A DNA stretch of 64,000 nt from Xanthocytophaga agilis (GTDB lineage: Bacteria > Bacteroidota > Bacteroidia > Cytophagales > 172606-1): assembly GCF_030068605.1 (NCBI RefSeq), contig NZ_JASJOU010000021.1:62001-126000 (forward strand), read 5' to 3'. Position numbers and translations under genes: made by a program. The notes under the pieces were generated by a model. That model ran no database searches. It was given only the letters and a program-made list of their open reading frames with translations, and was not told the DNA's origin. Positions 18,095-27,825 of this stretch are shown here, piece after piece (position 1 is the first letter of the stretch; every line of letters starts with the position of its first letter).

Positions 18095-19093
18095 TTATTC
18101 GACCATTGTCATAGATACGGAATCGTACCGGTCACCTGTTTGAGTACCTAGCGGAATAATCGCTTCCAGTCTTTGTAACTCCTCTGATGACAGAGCTATA
18201 TCAGTAGCAGCAATATTCTGTTCAATATACTTTACCTTCTTGGTTCCCGGAATCGGGACAGCACCTTTGGCAATAGTCCAGGCAATGGCTAGTTGTGCCG
18301 TAGTAATGCCTTTTTCAGCAGCAATGGCTTCAATCTCTTCCAGCAAACGTATGTTTTTCTGAAACTGTTCCCCCTGATATTTGGGTATATGTCTTCGGAA
18401 ATCATCTTCCGGAAAATCGTCAGGGGATTTGATTTGTCCTGAAAGAAATCCTCTTCCTAGTGGAGAATAGGCTATAAATCCAATGCCTAATCCTTGGATT
18501 GTAGCCAGAATACCAGCTTCCTCAACAGTCCGTTCAAATAACGAATACTCTGTCTGCAAAGCTGTGATCGGATGGACTGCATGTGCTTTGCGAATAGTTT
18601 CCGAACCAACTTCCGACAGACCCAGGTATTTTACCTTGCCTTCTTTGACTAGTTCTGCCATTGCTTCGACCGTTTCTTCGATAGGTGTATCTTTGTCTAG
18701 GCGATGCAGATAGTACAAGTCAATATAGTCGATACCCAGGTTCTGGAGAGACCGTTCAATGGCCTTTTTCACATAGGCTTTTTTTCCATTGATACGCCAG
18801 GTCATTTGTTCGTTGTCATCAATCTCAAAACCAAACTTGGTAGCAATGATGTACTTATCCCGATTGCCTTTGATGGCTTTTGCAAGCAGTCGTTCGTTGA
18901 GTAATGGTCCATACAGATCGGCGGTATCCAGAAAGTTTCCACCTAGCTCCAATGAACGATGTATAGTAGCAATAGACTCTTTTTCGTCAGCCTTGCCGTA
19001 AATGTCTCCACCTGCTATGGGAGTCATTCCCATACATCCTAACCCAATGGCGGGAACTATTAATCCCTGACTACCTAATTTTACGTGTTTCAT
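18095..19093 (-). CDS. Aldo/keto reductase
   Basis: A reductase of the AKR superfamily, using NADPH to reduce carbonyl groups. The catalytic tetrad is visible: Asp in LDTADLYG, its Tyr, Lys in IATKFGF and His in YLHRLD. The end VPIPGTKKVKYIEQNIAA is the NADPH-binding site. The start MKHVKLGSQGLIVPAIGLGCMGM at 19093 fits the family; the longer frame from 19129 adds 12 unrelated residues. Length 332 residues, as usual for the YajO/YghZ-like group. It lies upstream of an AraC regulator on the same strand. Confidence 0.9.
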   Translation of the reverse strand: MKHVKLGSQGLIVPAIGLGCMGMTPIAGGDIYGKADEKESIATIHRSLELGGNFLDTADLYGPLLNERLLAKAIKGNRDKYIIATKFGFEIDDNEQMTWRINGKKAYVKKAIERSLQNLGIDYIDLYYLHRLDKDTPIEETVEAMAELVKEGKVKYLGLSEVGSETIRKAHAVHPITALQTEYSLFERTVEEAGILATIQGLGIGFIAYSPLGRGFLSGQIKSPDDFPEDDFRRHIPKYQGEQFQKNIRLLEEIEAIAAEKGITTAQLAIAWTIAKGAVPIPGTKKVKYIEQNIAATDIALSSEELQRLEAIIPLGTQTGDRYDSVSMTMVE

Positions 19094-19278
19094 AATGATG
19101 GTATGTGTTAACATGAAAAGATGATACAAAGGTGAAAAAATGCAGATCTTTACATGTATCCAGAATACGGCAAGTCTAATCCAAATCGCGGGTTAAGCAG
19201 TATGGGAGGAATCACGGAGAAAGGGTAAGACTGCTATTATGTCCAACGCTTAGGGGAAAAGACTAGCTGATGATCTTA

Positions 19279-19746
19279 TCAGACACGAAGGAGTTCAAAC
19301 AGATACTTGCTCTTAGGAGCAAAATGGATTTCGACAACATCACTAACCGCAAAGGCTTTCCAATCTTCAAAAGATACATCAAATCTATAGTTGAGAATAG
19401 TCAGAAAATACATAGGGTCATCGCCTGATGGTGTCCCCTCTTTATTTTCTATTCGCGCCTTTATTACTATCTTCTGGCACTTCTTCATGCCCTGTTTGAT
19501 TGGATCATCGGGGTTTTCTGAACTAACATAATACGTTATTCCTAAAACAAGTATGAACAATGCTCCTAAATGCCACATAATAGACCGTTCCCAAAAGCCT
19601 AAACAGATAAAAAGTATAAAAAAGAAAATGCTAATAGAGATCTCAAGTAGAGATACACGAGTCATATCTTTGAGTATCTCAATCTCTTCTTCTGTCATAG
19701 GCCGCAGATACTTCTGAGTGACTATTCGTCCATCAAGTTCTGTCAT
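19279..19746 (-). CDS. Two-helix membrane protein of unknown function
   Basis: A 155-residue protein with an acidic N-terminus (MTEEEIEILKDMTRV), two membrane helices (about 31-50 and 57-75) and a C-terminal cytosolic part with DVVEIHFAPKSKYLFEL, a beta-strand pattern reminiscent of small beta-barrel domains that follow such helices. No family was recognised. It stands 63 bp downstream of the histidine kinase gene on the same strand. Confidence 0.65.
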   Translation of the reverse strand: MTELDGRIVTQKYLRPMTEEEIEILKDMTRVSLLEISISIFFFILFICLGFWERSIMWHLGALFILVLGITYYVSSENPDDPIKQGMKKCQKIVIKARIENKEGTPSGDDPMYFLTILNYRFDVSFEDWKAFAVSDVVEIHFAPKSKYLFELLRV

Positions 19747-19809
19747 ACGTAGGTATTTCCAGATTTTGTTTATGGTATATCCGCAAGCAATTTACTTCTT
19801 TTTAAGAAA

Positions 19810-21081
19810 TCAGGACGTCAATACCAGGGAGGCGGATAAAGTAGATTGTTCCAGATTCAAATTTGCTTTTTTATCAGGAATAAAAATTTCAAAGATGGTT
19901 CCATGGTTCGGCTGGGAGGTAATTTTCATCTCCCCTTTCAGGCTGTCAACCAGATGTTTTACCAGGGCCAACCCAAAGCCATAGCCCTGCTCACCTTGTG
20001 TACCATTGGTCGAAACGCCTTCTCCCTCCAGAATGGATTGAACTTTATCTGCTGGCATTCCAATCCCTGTATCCTGTACTGTAAAATGCAGTATATTTTC
20101 TTCCGACCCTGATTTTACATTCAAACCTACACTTACTTTGCCTCCTATTGGCGTAAATTTCATAGAATTGGAAATCAAATTACCAATGATCTGTAAAAGC
20201 TTGTTTTTGGGAAACGGAATAACTTCGGTCTGATAGTGGGTAGTGATTACAAAATCAATACCTTTATTAACTGCCTGTGGTGTATAAAGTTTTTCCAGTT
20301 TATCTTTTAAGGTAAGCTGATTAAATTGATGTGCCTCAACGCTTGCCTGATTTCTCTTTGCTGTTTCTGTACTCAAGATTTCGTTTGCCAGCTCCAGAAT
20401 AGAATTTCCACTTTTATGAATTATCGAAATAAAATTCAGTACAGTTGCCAATGTGGTTTTATCACCTTGTTCACAGATGATCCCAGCCAGACCTATAATA
20501 CCTCCGATCGGACCTCTGATGTCATGAGCTACCCGTAGTTTGCTTTCGATGGCTTCATTCATAGTTGCCTGCAACGTATGAATAAGTTTATATGTTTGCA
20601 AACGGTTAACGATCTCACCTGCAATAATTTTTAGCATTTCTACTTTTTCAGGAGAGAGAGGTTTGGTTTCTTTATCCAGTACACACAAAGAGCCAATATG
20701 GTTACCAGTTGCTGTCTTCAGCGGAATACCCAGATAGTACCGTAGTCCCAGCTCACCAGACACATATCCTTTATCTTTGAAACGATCATCAGCAGATAGA
20801 TCTTTGATTTCCAGTTTTTCCTCCTCCACCAAGGTATATTGACAGACAACCTCCTGACGAGGAAGTTGTTCAATTGCCAACCCATGATTGGCAATAGTCC
20901 ATGACGTATAGCTATCAATCAGATTGATGAGTGAAATATTTGTACCTGCTACCTTGGCAGCCAAAGTTGTCAGCTCTTTAAACTGATCTTGAAGACTACT
21001 ATAATCCAGATCCAATTCTGAAAGCTCGATGATTCTTTCCATTTCATTGGCAGGTATGGGAGGCTGTGCAGAGTGCATCAT
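19810..21081 (-). CDS. GAF-domain sensor histidine kinase
   Basis: The 423-residue protein is cytosolic. A GAF domain (about 30-165; FKELTTLAAKVAGTNISLINLID, LGLRYYLGIPLKTATG, GSLCVLD) is followed by a HisKA-type dimerisation helix with the phospho-acceptor His186 in RVAHDIRGPIGGI and a HATPase domain: N box NLISNSMKF, G1 DTGIGMP, G2 GYGFGLALV. No response regulator lies next to it, so it is an orphan kinase. GAF ligand unknown. Confidence 0.9.
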   Translation of the reverse strand: MMHSAQPPIPANEMERIIELSELDLDYSSLQDQFKELTTLAAKVAGTNISLINLIDSYTSWTIANHGLAIEQLPRQEVVCQYTLVEEEKLEIKDLSADDRFKDKGYVSGELGLRYYLGIPLKTATGNHIGSLCVLDKETKPLSPEKVEMLKIIAGEIVNRLQTYKLIHTLQATMNEAIESKLRVAHDIRGPIGGIIGLAGIICEQGDKTTLATVLNFISIIHKSGNSILELANEILSTETAKRNQASVEAHQFNQLTLKDKLEKLYTPQAVNKGIDFVITTHYQTEVIPFPKNKLLQIIGNLISNSMKFTPIGGKVSVGLNVKSGSEENILHFTVQDTGIGMPADKVQSILEGEGVSTNGTQGEQGYGFGLALVKHLVDSLKGEMKITSQPNHGTIFEIFIPDKKANLNLEQSTLSASLVLTS

Positions 21082-21526
21082 ACATAGAGGAGATTTTAGT
21101 GTTAATGAATGCTGAACACAGATTGTAGGCAGAATGCAGGATTTCAGAAGTAAAGATACTAGTAATCAATTGCTTATACGTGTAATAAGTACCCTATTTA
21201 TTACAGAGGTATTGACAAGGCTACTTTGTATAATTTTAGAATTTATCAAGCTTCTCCTTGTGTTATAGACTTGTGATTAGGAGTTTTGTATTCAAAGATC
21301 CGGTCAATCAACCAGATATTTAGTTGACTATATGTAATAAGCCTCTATAGTGAAGGAATGTGTTCCAATGTTATTGAAAACACAGACTTTGTAAGGGGGA
21401 TTGGGTTGGTTGCATATGCTTTGTTTGTATACTACAGATGATCAATAACTTAGTAGTATAACAAGAAATATAACCGACAAGCGTCAAGTGTAACCCGACC
21501 CGAATTTTGGAGGTTAGAAGTGCAAC
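21082..21526. other. Intergenic, no gene seen
   Basis: AT-rich spacer between the leftward histidine kinase and the mobile-element relic. Nothing identifiable. Confidence 0.4.
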
Positions 21527-21930
21527 CTATCTGAGACTGTGGTGTTTGTCTTTGTCGCACAGTATCCAGAATCTCCAACTCGTTTTACCTAATAGCTTAA
21601 CAGGCTTACCATTGTTGTTATCAAAACCAAACGACTTCATAACCCGGCCAATCTTATCTGGACTTAGATTTTTGTAGGAGCTATAGAATTGAAGAAAGTT
21701 ACCAATCGTCGTAGCCGACACAAAGACGATGCCCTGACTGCATTTCGTAAAGTGTCGGATAATCAATTACTCTTCTTTTGAACGTAATCGGTATTCTTCG
21801 GTTACCTCATTGATTCGTTGCATTTCCTCGTCGGTCATGTCAGTATCAATGCCTTTTATATACAGGTGATCCGCTTCTTTCAGACTTCGTATTTGTATAC
21901 CGCAAATGTCCCAGTTGATGCCCTATGTCA
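21527..21930 (-). pseudogene. C-terminal relic of a mobile-element primase/helicase-like protein
   Basis: One minus-strand frame runs through WDICGIQIRSLKEADHLYIK and DMTDEEMQRINEVTEEYRL, meets a TAA near 21770, and continues LIIRHFTKC...FVSATTIGNFLQFY...RVMKSFGF...TSWRFWIL. The pattern (HFxxC..., T.I...L......IGR.MK.LGF......R.W.L) resembles the C-terminal end of VapE/VirE-type primase-helicases of mobile elements. The rest of the protein is missing. The family call is by resemblance and uncertain; that it is a relic is clear. Confidence 0.4.
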
Positions 21931-22041
21931 CTTTATCATTCCAAAACGTCTGTTTCCGCTTGTATCTCTATTAGTAATCTTACATCTCCTTGTCATCACG
22001 GGAACAAATCCGTATTATGCGATCTCATTTAGTGAATAGTG

Positions 22042-23133
22042 ATGTATCAATCAAAAGCAGAGTCGTCCCTTTTAAAAACTACCCAGCATTTTGCCATTTT
22101 GGATGGCCTTAGAGGTATAGCCGCAATAGCAGTGGTTATCTTTCATTTTATGGAAATAATCTTTCCAGATCCCAGCAAGAATTTTATTGCTCACGCCTAT
22201 CTGGCTGTTGATTTCTTTTTCTGTTTGTCGGGCTTTGTAATTGCCTACGCTTATGATCAGAGACTACCGCAAATAAGCATTGCCACATTCTTTAAGTTAC
22301 GACTTATTCGCTTACATCCTCTGGTACTCATTGGTTCGGTTATTGGATTACTTAGTTTTATATTTGATCCGTTTAGCAATTTGTTCGATAAATACTCAGG
22401 CCAATCAGTGTTGTTGTTTGTTACATCCTGCCTGATGATCCCCTATCCGATTGTAGGGGAACGGTTTTTCAATCTCTTTCACCTCAATCCTCCCTCCTGG
22501 TCGTTGTTTTGGGAGTATGTTGCCAATATTGCATATGCGTTTATTCTTGTCAGGTTACCTAATAAAATAATCTGGGTTTTAGTCATTATTTCAGCAGTAG
22601 CTATTGTCTATGAATCCTATATTTCTGGTTCTTTAATTGTAGGCTGGAGTGGCGATAACATTTTAGGTGGAGCCATACGTGTTTCTTATTCCTTTATCAT
22701 AGGCATACTGGTATATCGTTCCAAATGGATAATTCAATCCCGCCTCGGACTTATTCCAGTAGGGATATTGCTGATGCTTAGCTTTTTGGCACCCTTTGTG
22801 AAGAGTGTCAACTGGCTTGTAGATCCTCTGATTGTACTGTTTTATTTTCCTTTTCTGGTCGCATTAGGAGCGGGTGCACGTTTATCTTCTACCCTTACCA
22901 AAGTCTGTAATTTTGCAGGTGAAATCTCCTATCCTTTGTATATGACTCACTATCCTTTTATGTGGATATTTCTGAGTTATGTAGAAGCTAAAAAACCCAC
23001 ATTTGATCAGATGATACTTATTGCGGTGGTGGGTACTGTGCTACTAATTGTATGGGCTTATCTCATTATGATCCTGCTCGACATTCCGTTTCGCACCTAT
23101 TTGAAGAATAAGCTAATAAAACGTCTGGCGTAA
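22042..23133 (+). CDS. Acyltransferase 3 family membrane protein
   Basis: A polytopic membrane protein of 363 residues with about ten helices. The family's N-terminal signature LDGLRGIAAIAVVIFHF (catalytic His in the first helix) and FFCLSGFVIAYAY are present, then FFKLRLIRLHPL with the conserved Arg residues, and C-terminal GEISYPLYMTHYPF. Such enzymes transfer acetyl or other acyl groups to sugars of surface polysaccharides. The GTG three bases upstream (22039) is an alternative start; ATG 22042 is more likely. It stands alone, without neighbouring glycosyltransferases. Confidence 0.9.
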   Translation: MYQSKAESSLLKTTQHFAILDGLRGIAAIAVVIFHFMEIIFPDPSKNFIAHAYLAVDFFFCLSGFVIAYAYDQRLPQISIATFFKLRLIRLHPLVLIGSVIGLLSFIFDPFSNLFDKYSGQSVLLFVTSCLMIPYPIVGERFFNLFHLNPPSWSLFWEYVANIAYAFILVRLPNKIIWVLVIISAVAIVYESYISGSLIVGWSGDNILGGAIRVSYSFIIGILVYRSKWIIQSRLGLIPVGILLMLSFLAPFVKSVNWLVDPLIVLFYFPFLVALGAGARLSSTLTKVCNFAGEISYPLYMTHYPFMWIFLSYVEAKKPTFDQMILIAVVGTVLLIVWAYLIMILLDIPFRTYLKNKLIKRLA

Positions 23134-23278
23134 TACGTTCATGAAAGTATAATAGAAAAATGCTGATGTTTGACGAATCCTGCTTCATCCCAATGTCAAC
23201 ACAGTTCAAACTCGGGAAGACGACTGGCAAATCTTGCCTGGAGTTTCATAAATAGCAGGAACTAATCTTCATTACAGA

Positions 23279-23327
23279 AAACAAATCGCCTACTGCGCAG
23301 AAATATTGCACAGTAGGCGATTTGTTT
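23279..23327 (+). terminator. Strong hairpin terminator
   Basis: Perfect 17-bp arms (23279-23295 and 23311-23327) around a 15-base loop, arms containing AAATCGCCTACTG. The 3' arm ends in TTTGTTTT. It closes the acyltransferase transcript and separates it from the next genes. Confidence 0.75.
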
Positions 23328-23449
23328 TGAAACGGATTTAGGAAATAAGGTTAGACAACGCAGAATATATAAAGCAAATGATTTGCCTGACTTCTTACAC
23401 TCCGTTTCAAAAACATACGTATTGCATACAAAACACAACTATAAAAACT

Positions 23450-23953
23450 ATGAATGAAAAACATGTAGAATGCCTGCTGATGAAGAACTCTGTTGAAATG
23501 TTAACCGATTTCTTTATGGTACTATCGGATGGGTATAATCCGGCGTTGATTTATGTAACATTAACCTTGGACCGAAATCTGGATGAAAGAGAATATTTTG
23601 TACTCCCTAAGCATTTGGGAGGAAATAACGAGCAAGAAAATCGACGTCACTTTGAATACATTAATGAGACAAAAACACCTGTTTCATCTGTATCTAAACG
23701 AATCATTGAAAACTTTCAATGGTGTCTGGACCATCTAATTATATGTAATCAGGCACCAACTCTTTTTCAAAGCAACTATCATATGGATAATTTACATCAA
23801 GTCATCCAAAAGGTTCAGAATCAGATTATTCATATTGTTGAAGACTGGCAGGCTACTACTCATGAGTATTACATTAGTTATGAGCAGCGGTTTTTATGTA
23901 TTCAGGGACAGGGCCAATCGCTTATGCTCAATTTTGGCTGTTATATTCATTAA
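23450..23953 (+). CDS. Uncharacterised protein, first of a three-gene run
   Basis: A 167-residue soluble protein with the start MNEKHVECLLMKN chosen because the 24 codons upstream in the longer frame (from 23378) look non-coding. It is rich in aromatic residues, with FFMVLSDGYNPALIYVTLTL and YYISYEQRFLCIQGQG. No family was recognised. The compact acidic, aromatic-rich character is common among immunity-like proteins. The next gene starts 33 bp later. Confidence 0.65.
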   Translation: MNEKHVECLLMKNSVEMLTDFFMVLSDGYNPALIYVTLTLDRNLDEREYFVLPKHLGGNNEQENRRHFEYINETKTPVSSVSKRIIENFQWCLDHLIICNQAPTLFQSNYHMDNLHQVIQKVQNQIIHIVEDWQATTHEYYISYEQRFLCIQGQGQSLMLNFGCYIH

Positions 23954-23986
23954 CATCTCATTTTGTTACTACCTCATACATCATTT

Positions 23987-24778
23987 ATGAAATGGACGAT
24001 CAGTGCATACAGTAAACTTCCCGGCAATCCAACTGGACATGTTCCTTTTCTGGAAAGAGAATTACAGACTTACCTGGTTACACATGACTATCAACTTCCC
24101 TATAACTCAAAACAGATAATCAGTGAGGCAAAGGTTCAGTATGAATATGTGATAACAAATCGTCAGTATGTTATGGAAATAGAAATCCATAGTAGTACAT
24201 GGAAGCCATTTGTCAATAGAGAGTATCCACAAATTGTAGTGCTTATAGAAGATTTCTTTAAGCTATCCAGTAATTACTGGTATTATCTGGAAACATTAAC
24301 TCCTACAGAGTCAGAAGCTATTGAACTTCTTGGCCGAACAATAGAACCATTGATGATAAAGGAAAGAATTGATCAGGTTGATCTAACAATCCCTCCAATA
24401 GTTCCTCACATCGAAGTAATAGGTATATATTACAATCAGCAAACAGATATTTATTCAGGAACATCTGTCCATTACAAAGACGTTACAGACTTTTGGATAT
24501 CGTATATCGCCTGGATAAGTAATGGTCAAGTTGAACAGAATAATCTAGCCTTACTCCAAAATGCTACTTATTTCAATAGTTTTTTCTATGGAAGCTGTAT
24601 TCCTGTACCTCTGACAGAGGTTGCTGGCAAAATAGTGGAGATTCAACACTTTGTCAAAGATTTTGATCCAAATGCCATCAAAGGATGTTTGCTGATGCGG
24701 AAAGACTGGTATGACAATGTTTATCTTTTTGATCTGGGATCAAAATACATTGTACACAATTGGTGGACAGGAGAGTAA
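23987..24778 (+). CDS. Uncharacterised protein, second of the run
   Basis: The 263-residue product starts at ATG 23987 (MKWTISAYSKLPGNPTGHVP); a TTG 24 bases upstream would add eight odd residues. It contains two beta-rich segments, YEYVITNRQYVMEIEIHSS and IPPIVPHIEVIGIYYNQQ, and a C-terminal GCLLMRKDWYDNVYLFDLG. No signal peptide or membrane helix. The family is unknown to me. It lies between two other unrecognised genes on the same strand. Confidence 0.65.
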   Translation: MKWTISAYSKLPGNPTGHVPFLERELQTYLVTHDYQLPYNSKQIISEAKVQYEYVITNRQYVMEIEIHSSTWKPFVNREYPQIVVLIEDFFKLSSNYWYYLETLTPTESEAIELLGRTIEPLMIKERIDQVDLTIPPIVPHIEVIGIYYNQQTDIYSGTSVHYKDVTDFWISYIAWISNGQVEQNNLALLQNATYFNSFFYGSCIPVPLTEVAGKIVEIQHFVKDFDPNAIKGCLLMRKDWYDNVYLFDLGSKYIVHNWWTGE

Positions 24779-24853
24779 AATGAAACAGTGGTATTTCCCA
24801 GCCAGCCTCAATTACAACCCATATAAAAAGACATACTATTCAATAATAGAGTC

Positions 24854-25303
24854 ATGCCAGATCCAGAAACGACCATCACACAGTTTATAGCTAACTTTGT
24901 TCTTAAAGAAAGAAAAGAACGAAGTCTTTTTGAGTTGTCAACTCCCAAACGAAGGCCATCTTTTATAAGAAGATTTAACCATACATGGGAGAATGTAGTA
25001 CAGATAAAATACCTGCATAAGATCGAAAAAGAGTTTACCTATCCCGAAGATATTCAGGAGTTGCTTGGCTTTAAAGAGAAAGAGACGTGTTATGTAATTT
25101 CTCATTATGAGGAGGTAGATAATCAGATATTGACATTTACAGAGTCATTCGATGCTATATATGGGCGAGGATTTGCCTCAATCATTATGAATTTATCTGC
25201 CACTACTATCTATCTTGAAACCGAACAAGTACAAGGGCCACCCGACCGGTTCATAGGCAAGAGAATCGACAAACAACAGATTACTTATAGATCGCATGCT
25301 TGA
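24854..25303 (+). CDS. Uncharacterised protein, third of the run
   Basis: A 149-residue soluble protein with a strongly basic segment near the N-terminus (FVLKERKERSLFELSTPKRRPSFIRRFNHTWENV) and an acidic, beta-rich second half. The RRPSFIRRFNHTWE patch followed by HYEEVDNQ and GRGFASIIMN reminds me of small Bacteroidota proteins often found beside immunity genes, but I cannot name the family. Confidence 0.6.
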   Translation: MPDPETTITQFIANFVLKERKERSLFELSTPKRRPSFIRRFNHTWENVVQIKYLHKIEKEFTYPEDIQELLGFKEKETCYVISHYEEVDNQILTFTESFDAIYGRGFASIIMNLSATTIYLETEQVQGPPDRFIGKRIDKQQITYRSHA

Positions 25304-25440
25304 AACATTAGTTTGAGCATTCAGTTTGATTCATTGTGAACTAAGCATCTGATTGATACTAGTAGAATTTTCTAGCTTTAAGTAACTTACATCTTTTAAT
25401 AAAGATGTATATATGGTTGAATAGTAGCCTTTTGAATAGA

Positions 25441-26541
25441 ATGATCAGGTATTGGATAACCATTTTGTATTTTCTGGAAATAGTATGCTGTCTGGCTCAA
25501 AACCGTACTACAGAATACGGACTTAAAGTGGGTAAATGGATAGAAAAAGAGATGAATAATGAAGAGTTAGAAATACATACAGGTAATTATAAAATAATTC
25601 AAGCGAGTGCCTATATTATTACAGATACCCTAGATAGTAATATATTTGGTATAGCTTATCCAGAACACGAAAGGATACCCTATCTTTCAATTGAGGGAAA
25701 ATACGAGAACTTCATTTCAGTAAAGGATGGTACTTGGGAGACCCACGATTCTTCGGGCACTGTATATAACCGCATGTTATGGCAGGATGGATTAAATATT
25801 GAATCAGCCTCTTTCAATTCTGATGGAGATACTACAAATTATTATTATTATGACTTTCAGAATGACAGACATTACAGTTGCTATTATAGGGAGGGAGAAT
25901 GCTACCTGAAAGAATATGATCCATACGGAGAAAGAGTGAGAAGATACTATCCCAATCGCAACCTAATCATCCCGGAAGCTGAGCCTGAAATTGATATAAT
26001 GTTGCTTGAGAATAACATAGGAACATATCCATTAAAGTTGTCTAGTAAAAGTGCTCTGAAAATTCTTTCGATTACATCCGGATCTGGCATAGTTGAGATA
26101 ATTCCTCACATTAATTCTTATCCAATTTCTATATCTCCAAATCAGGAAGCTGAATTTACATTAAAGTTTATTGCAGAACCTGAAAACATCATATATGCGT
26201 TGAGTGACACTCTTACTATACAGACACTGGATAATGACCGTATGGTTTCATATGATATTTATTGCACAATATTTCCTGTCCATATCCATGGAGGTAATCT
26301 TGAAAGTTTGGAAACAATAACATTAAGTAGAGTTAAAGACAAATACCTCCTACTTGCCCCTCTAGGTACAGAAACAGATGCCTACCTTATTTATAAAGGT
26401 AATAGACGAAGATATCACACCTTCATGGGGATGGAAACATTTATAAAGATAGATATCAGAGATTTGTCAGACGGTACTTATCCTTTAAGTATTTCGAGTT
26501 GTAATGATGGCAAAGATATATTCCTCAGAATTGTCAAATAA
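25441..26541 (+). CDS. Secreted beta-rich protein of unknown function
   Basis: The start at 25441 gives MIRYWITILYFLEIVCCLAQ, a signal peptide; the ATG at 25405 would put 12 residues before it. The 366-residue protein contains MORN-like or toxin-antitoxin-like strands early (GTWETHDSSGTVYNRMLWQDG, YYYYDFQNDRHYSCYYREGE) and then an Ig-like domain (GSGIVEIIPHINSYPISISPNQEAEFTLKF). It ends with a strand pattern close to GTYPLSI...IFLRIVK, which is similar to T9SS C-terminal domains, though without the PNP motif. Probably exported. Confidence 0.65.
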   Translation: MIRYWITILYFLEIVCCLAQNRTTEYGLKVGKWIEKEMNNEELEIHTGNYKIIQASAYIITDTLDSNIFGIAYPEHERIPYLSIEGKYENFISVKDGTWETHDSSGTVYNRMLWQDGLNIESASFNSDGDTTNYYYYDFQNDRHYSCYYREGECYLKEYDPYGERVRRYYPNRNLIIPEAEPEIDIMLLENNIGTYPLKLSSKSALKILSITSGSGIVEIIPHINSYPISISPNQEAEFTLKFIAEPENIIYALSDTLTIQTLDNDRMVSYDIYCTIFPVHIHGGNLESLETITLSRVKDKYLLLAPLGTETDAYLIYKGNRRRYHTFMGMETFIKIDIRDLSDGTYPLSISSCNDGKDIFLRIVK

Positions 26542-26571
26542 ATTTCAGAAGTTATTCTTAAATAAGAGAAT

Positions 26572-26620
26572 TTTAACCAACCACACCACAAAGAATTACA
26601 GAAAGTCATGGTTGGTTAAA
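26572..26620. terminator. Hairpin between convergent genes
   Basis: Perfect 12-bp arms TTTAACCAACCA (26572-26583) and its complement (26609-26620) around a 25-base loop, between two convergent genes. It may terminate both. Confidence 0.55.
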
Positions 26621-26632
26621 TCCTGAATAGAT

Positions 26633-27601
26633 TCATTTCCAGTTTTGCTTATCCATTATTCCTTTCAGTCGGGCTCTTTCATCTTCCATTTTATCACTTA
26701 AGCCCAGCTGATCAATGATGTGATAGCTGTTTACCACTGCGTCTTTGAACCAGGGCATTTCTTTGCTTACATGTAATAACTTGGCAAACCCCTTCATTAC
26801 CTCATTGTTTTGGATTAGATAAAAGGCATGTTCAGTCCGAAAATGTGGACTATAGTAAAATTCTTCTACTGCCCAATCCCAAACCTCTGGTTTTACATTT
26901 TTATCGCTTTTAAGCCAGCCAATTGCATAGATAGGTGAGTTAACAATATCTCCATCAAAACCAAGTAGATCCTGTAATGGTAAGCTCATAGGCTGGTCTT
27001 TAGGTAGCTTTTCTGCTAAAATTTCCTGATACAACTCGTGTGCTTTGTCGTGATTGCCCATCACATGCAGTGTATCAGCTAAGATGCGTTTGCTTCTGAT
27101 TGAAGTGCTATCCAGTCCAAGCGCTTTCTGGCAATTACGTTCTGCTTCTTCGTAATAAGTTAAGATAAAATTTGTTCGTGCCAATGCATTCCAGAAGTTC
27201 GGGTCCTGTTCATCAGCCTCTTGCTTGTGTTCTGTGGCAATCTGTAATGCACGTTGAGGATATCTGTCATCATTGAATCTCTCAATTACTTGCCACAAGG
27301 CCAGTTGATTTCCAATCTGAGAGTCTAATAACCTATAAATGATACCTCGCCTGTCTGCCAGCGATTTTACGGTTTTCCATTCGTTAAACTGTTCCGGAAA
27401 GCCTACTGCAAATGGAATCACTTCATTTGTTTCGGTATGACGTGCCCGAATGTTAACCTGCACTCCTGGTTGTGAGATATATCTTGCAGTTGTAGCAATT
27501 ATCTCATTTTCAAAGCTATCTATCTCAACTTGTAGCTGCAGATCCAGCTGGTTGCTTTCAGGTTTATCTTTTCTATTTTTCAAAAAATCAAAAATTCCCA
27601 T
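26633..27601 (-). CDS. TPR protein of unknown function
   Basis: This 322-residue soluble protein begins MGIFDFLKNRKDKPES, a common start for cytosolic Bacteroidota proteins. The middle has tetratricopeptide-type helices: NFWNALARTNFILTYYEEAERNCQKALGLDST (about 140-170) and RILADTLHVMGNHDKAHELYQEILAE (about 173-198). The remaining part is helical. TPRs mediate protein binding, and the partner is not predictable. It is transcribed alone toward the hairpin. Confidence 0.7.
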   Translation of the reverse strand: MGIFDFLKNRKDKPESNQLDLQLQVEIDSFENEIIATTARYISQPGVQVNIRARHTETNEVIPFAVGFPEQFNEWKTVKSLADRRGIIYRLLDSQIGNQLALWQVIERFNDDRYPQRALQIATEHKQEADEQDPNFWNALARTNFILTYYEEAERNCQKALGLDSTSIRSKRILADTLHVMGNHDKAHELYQEILAEKLPKDQPMSLPLQDLLGFDGDIVNSPIYAIGWLKSDKNVKPEVWDWAVEEFYYSPHFRTEHAFYLIQNNEVMKGFAKLLHVSKEMPWFKDAVVNSYHIIDQLGLSDKMEDERARLKGIMDKQNWK

Positions 27602-27825
27602 GTGTTAGTAATGGTTTGTTTTCAGGCAAATTTGATGAAGCAGTTAAATCGTCTGAAAGCTATGACTTTTTTTACAGAGATAGCAAATATGTATTGTTTG
27701 TATTAATTTTACCATAGTACCTACCTATGCTCATGATAAACTCTGCACAGTCGTATATCATACGCATAATTCTATGCATAAAAAATTTGATAGGTTTGTA
27801 TGCCCGGCTCTTCTCAAAGTAATTT

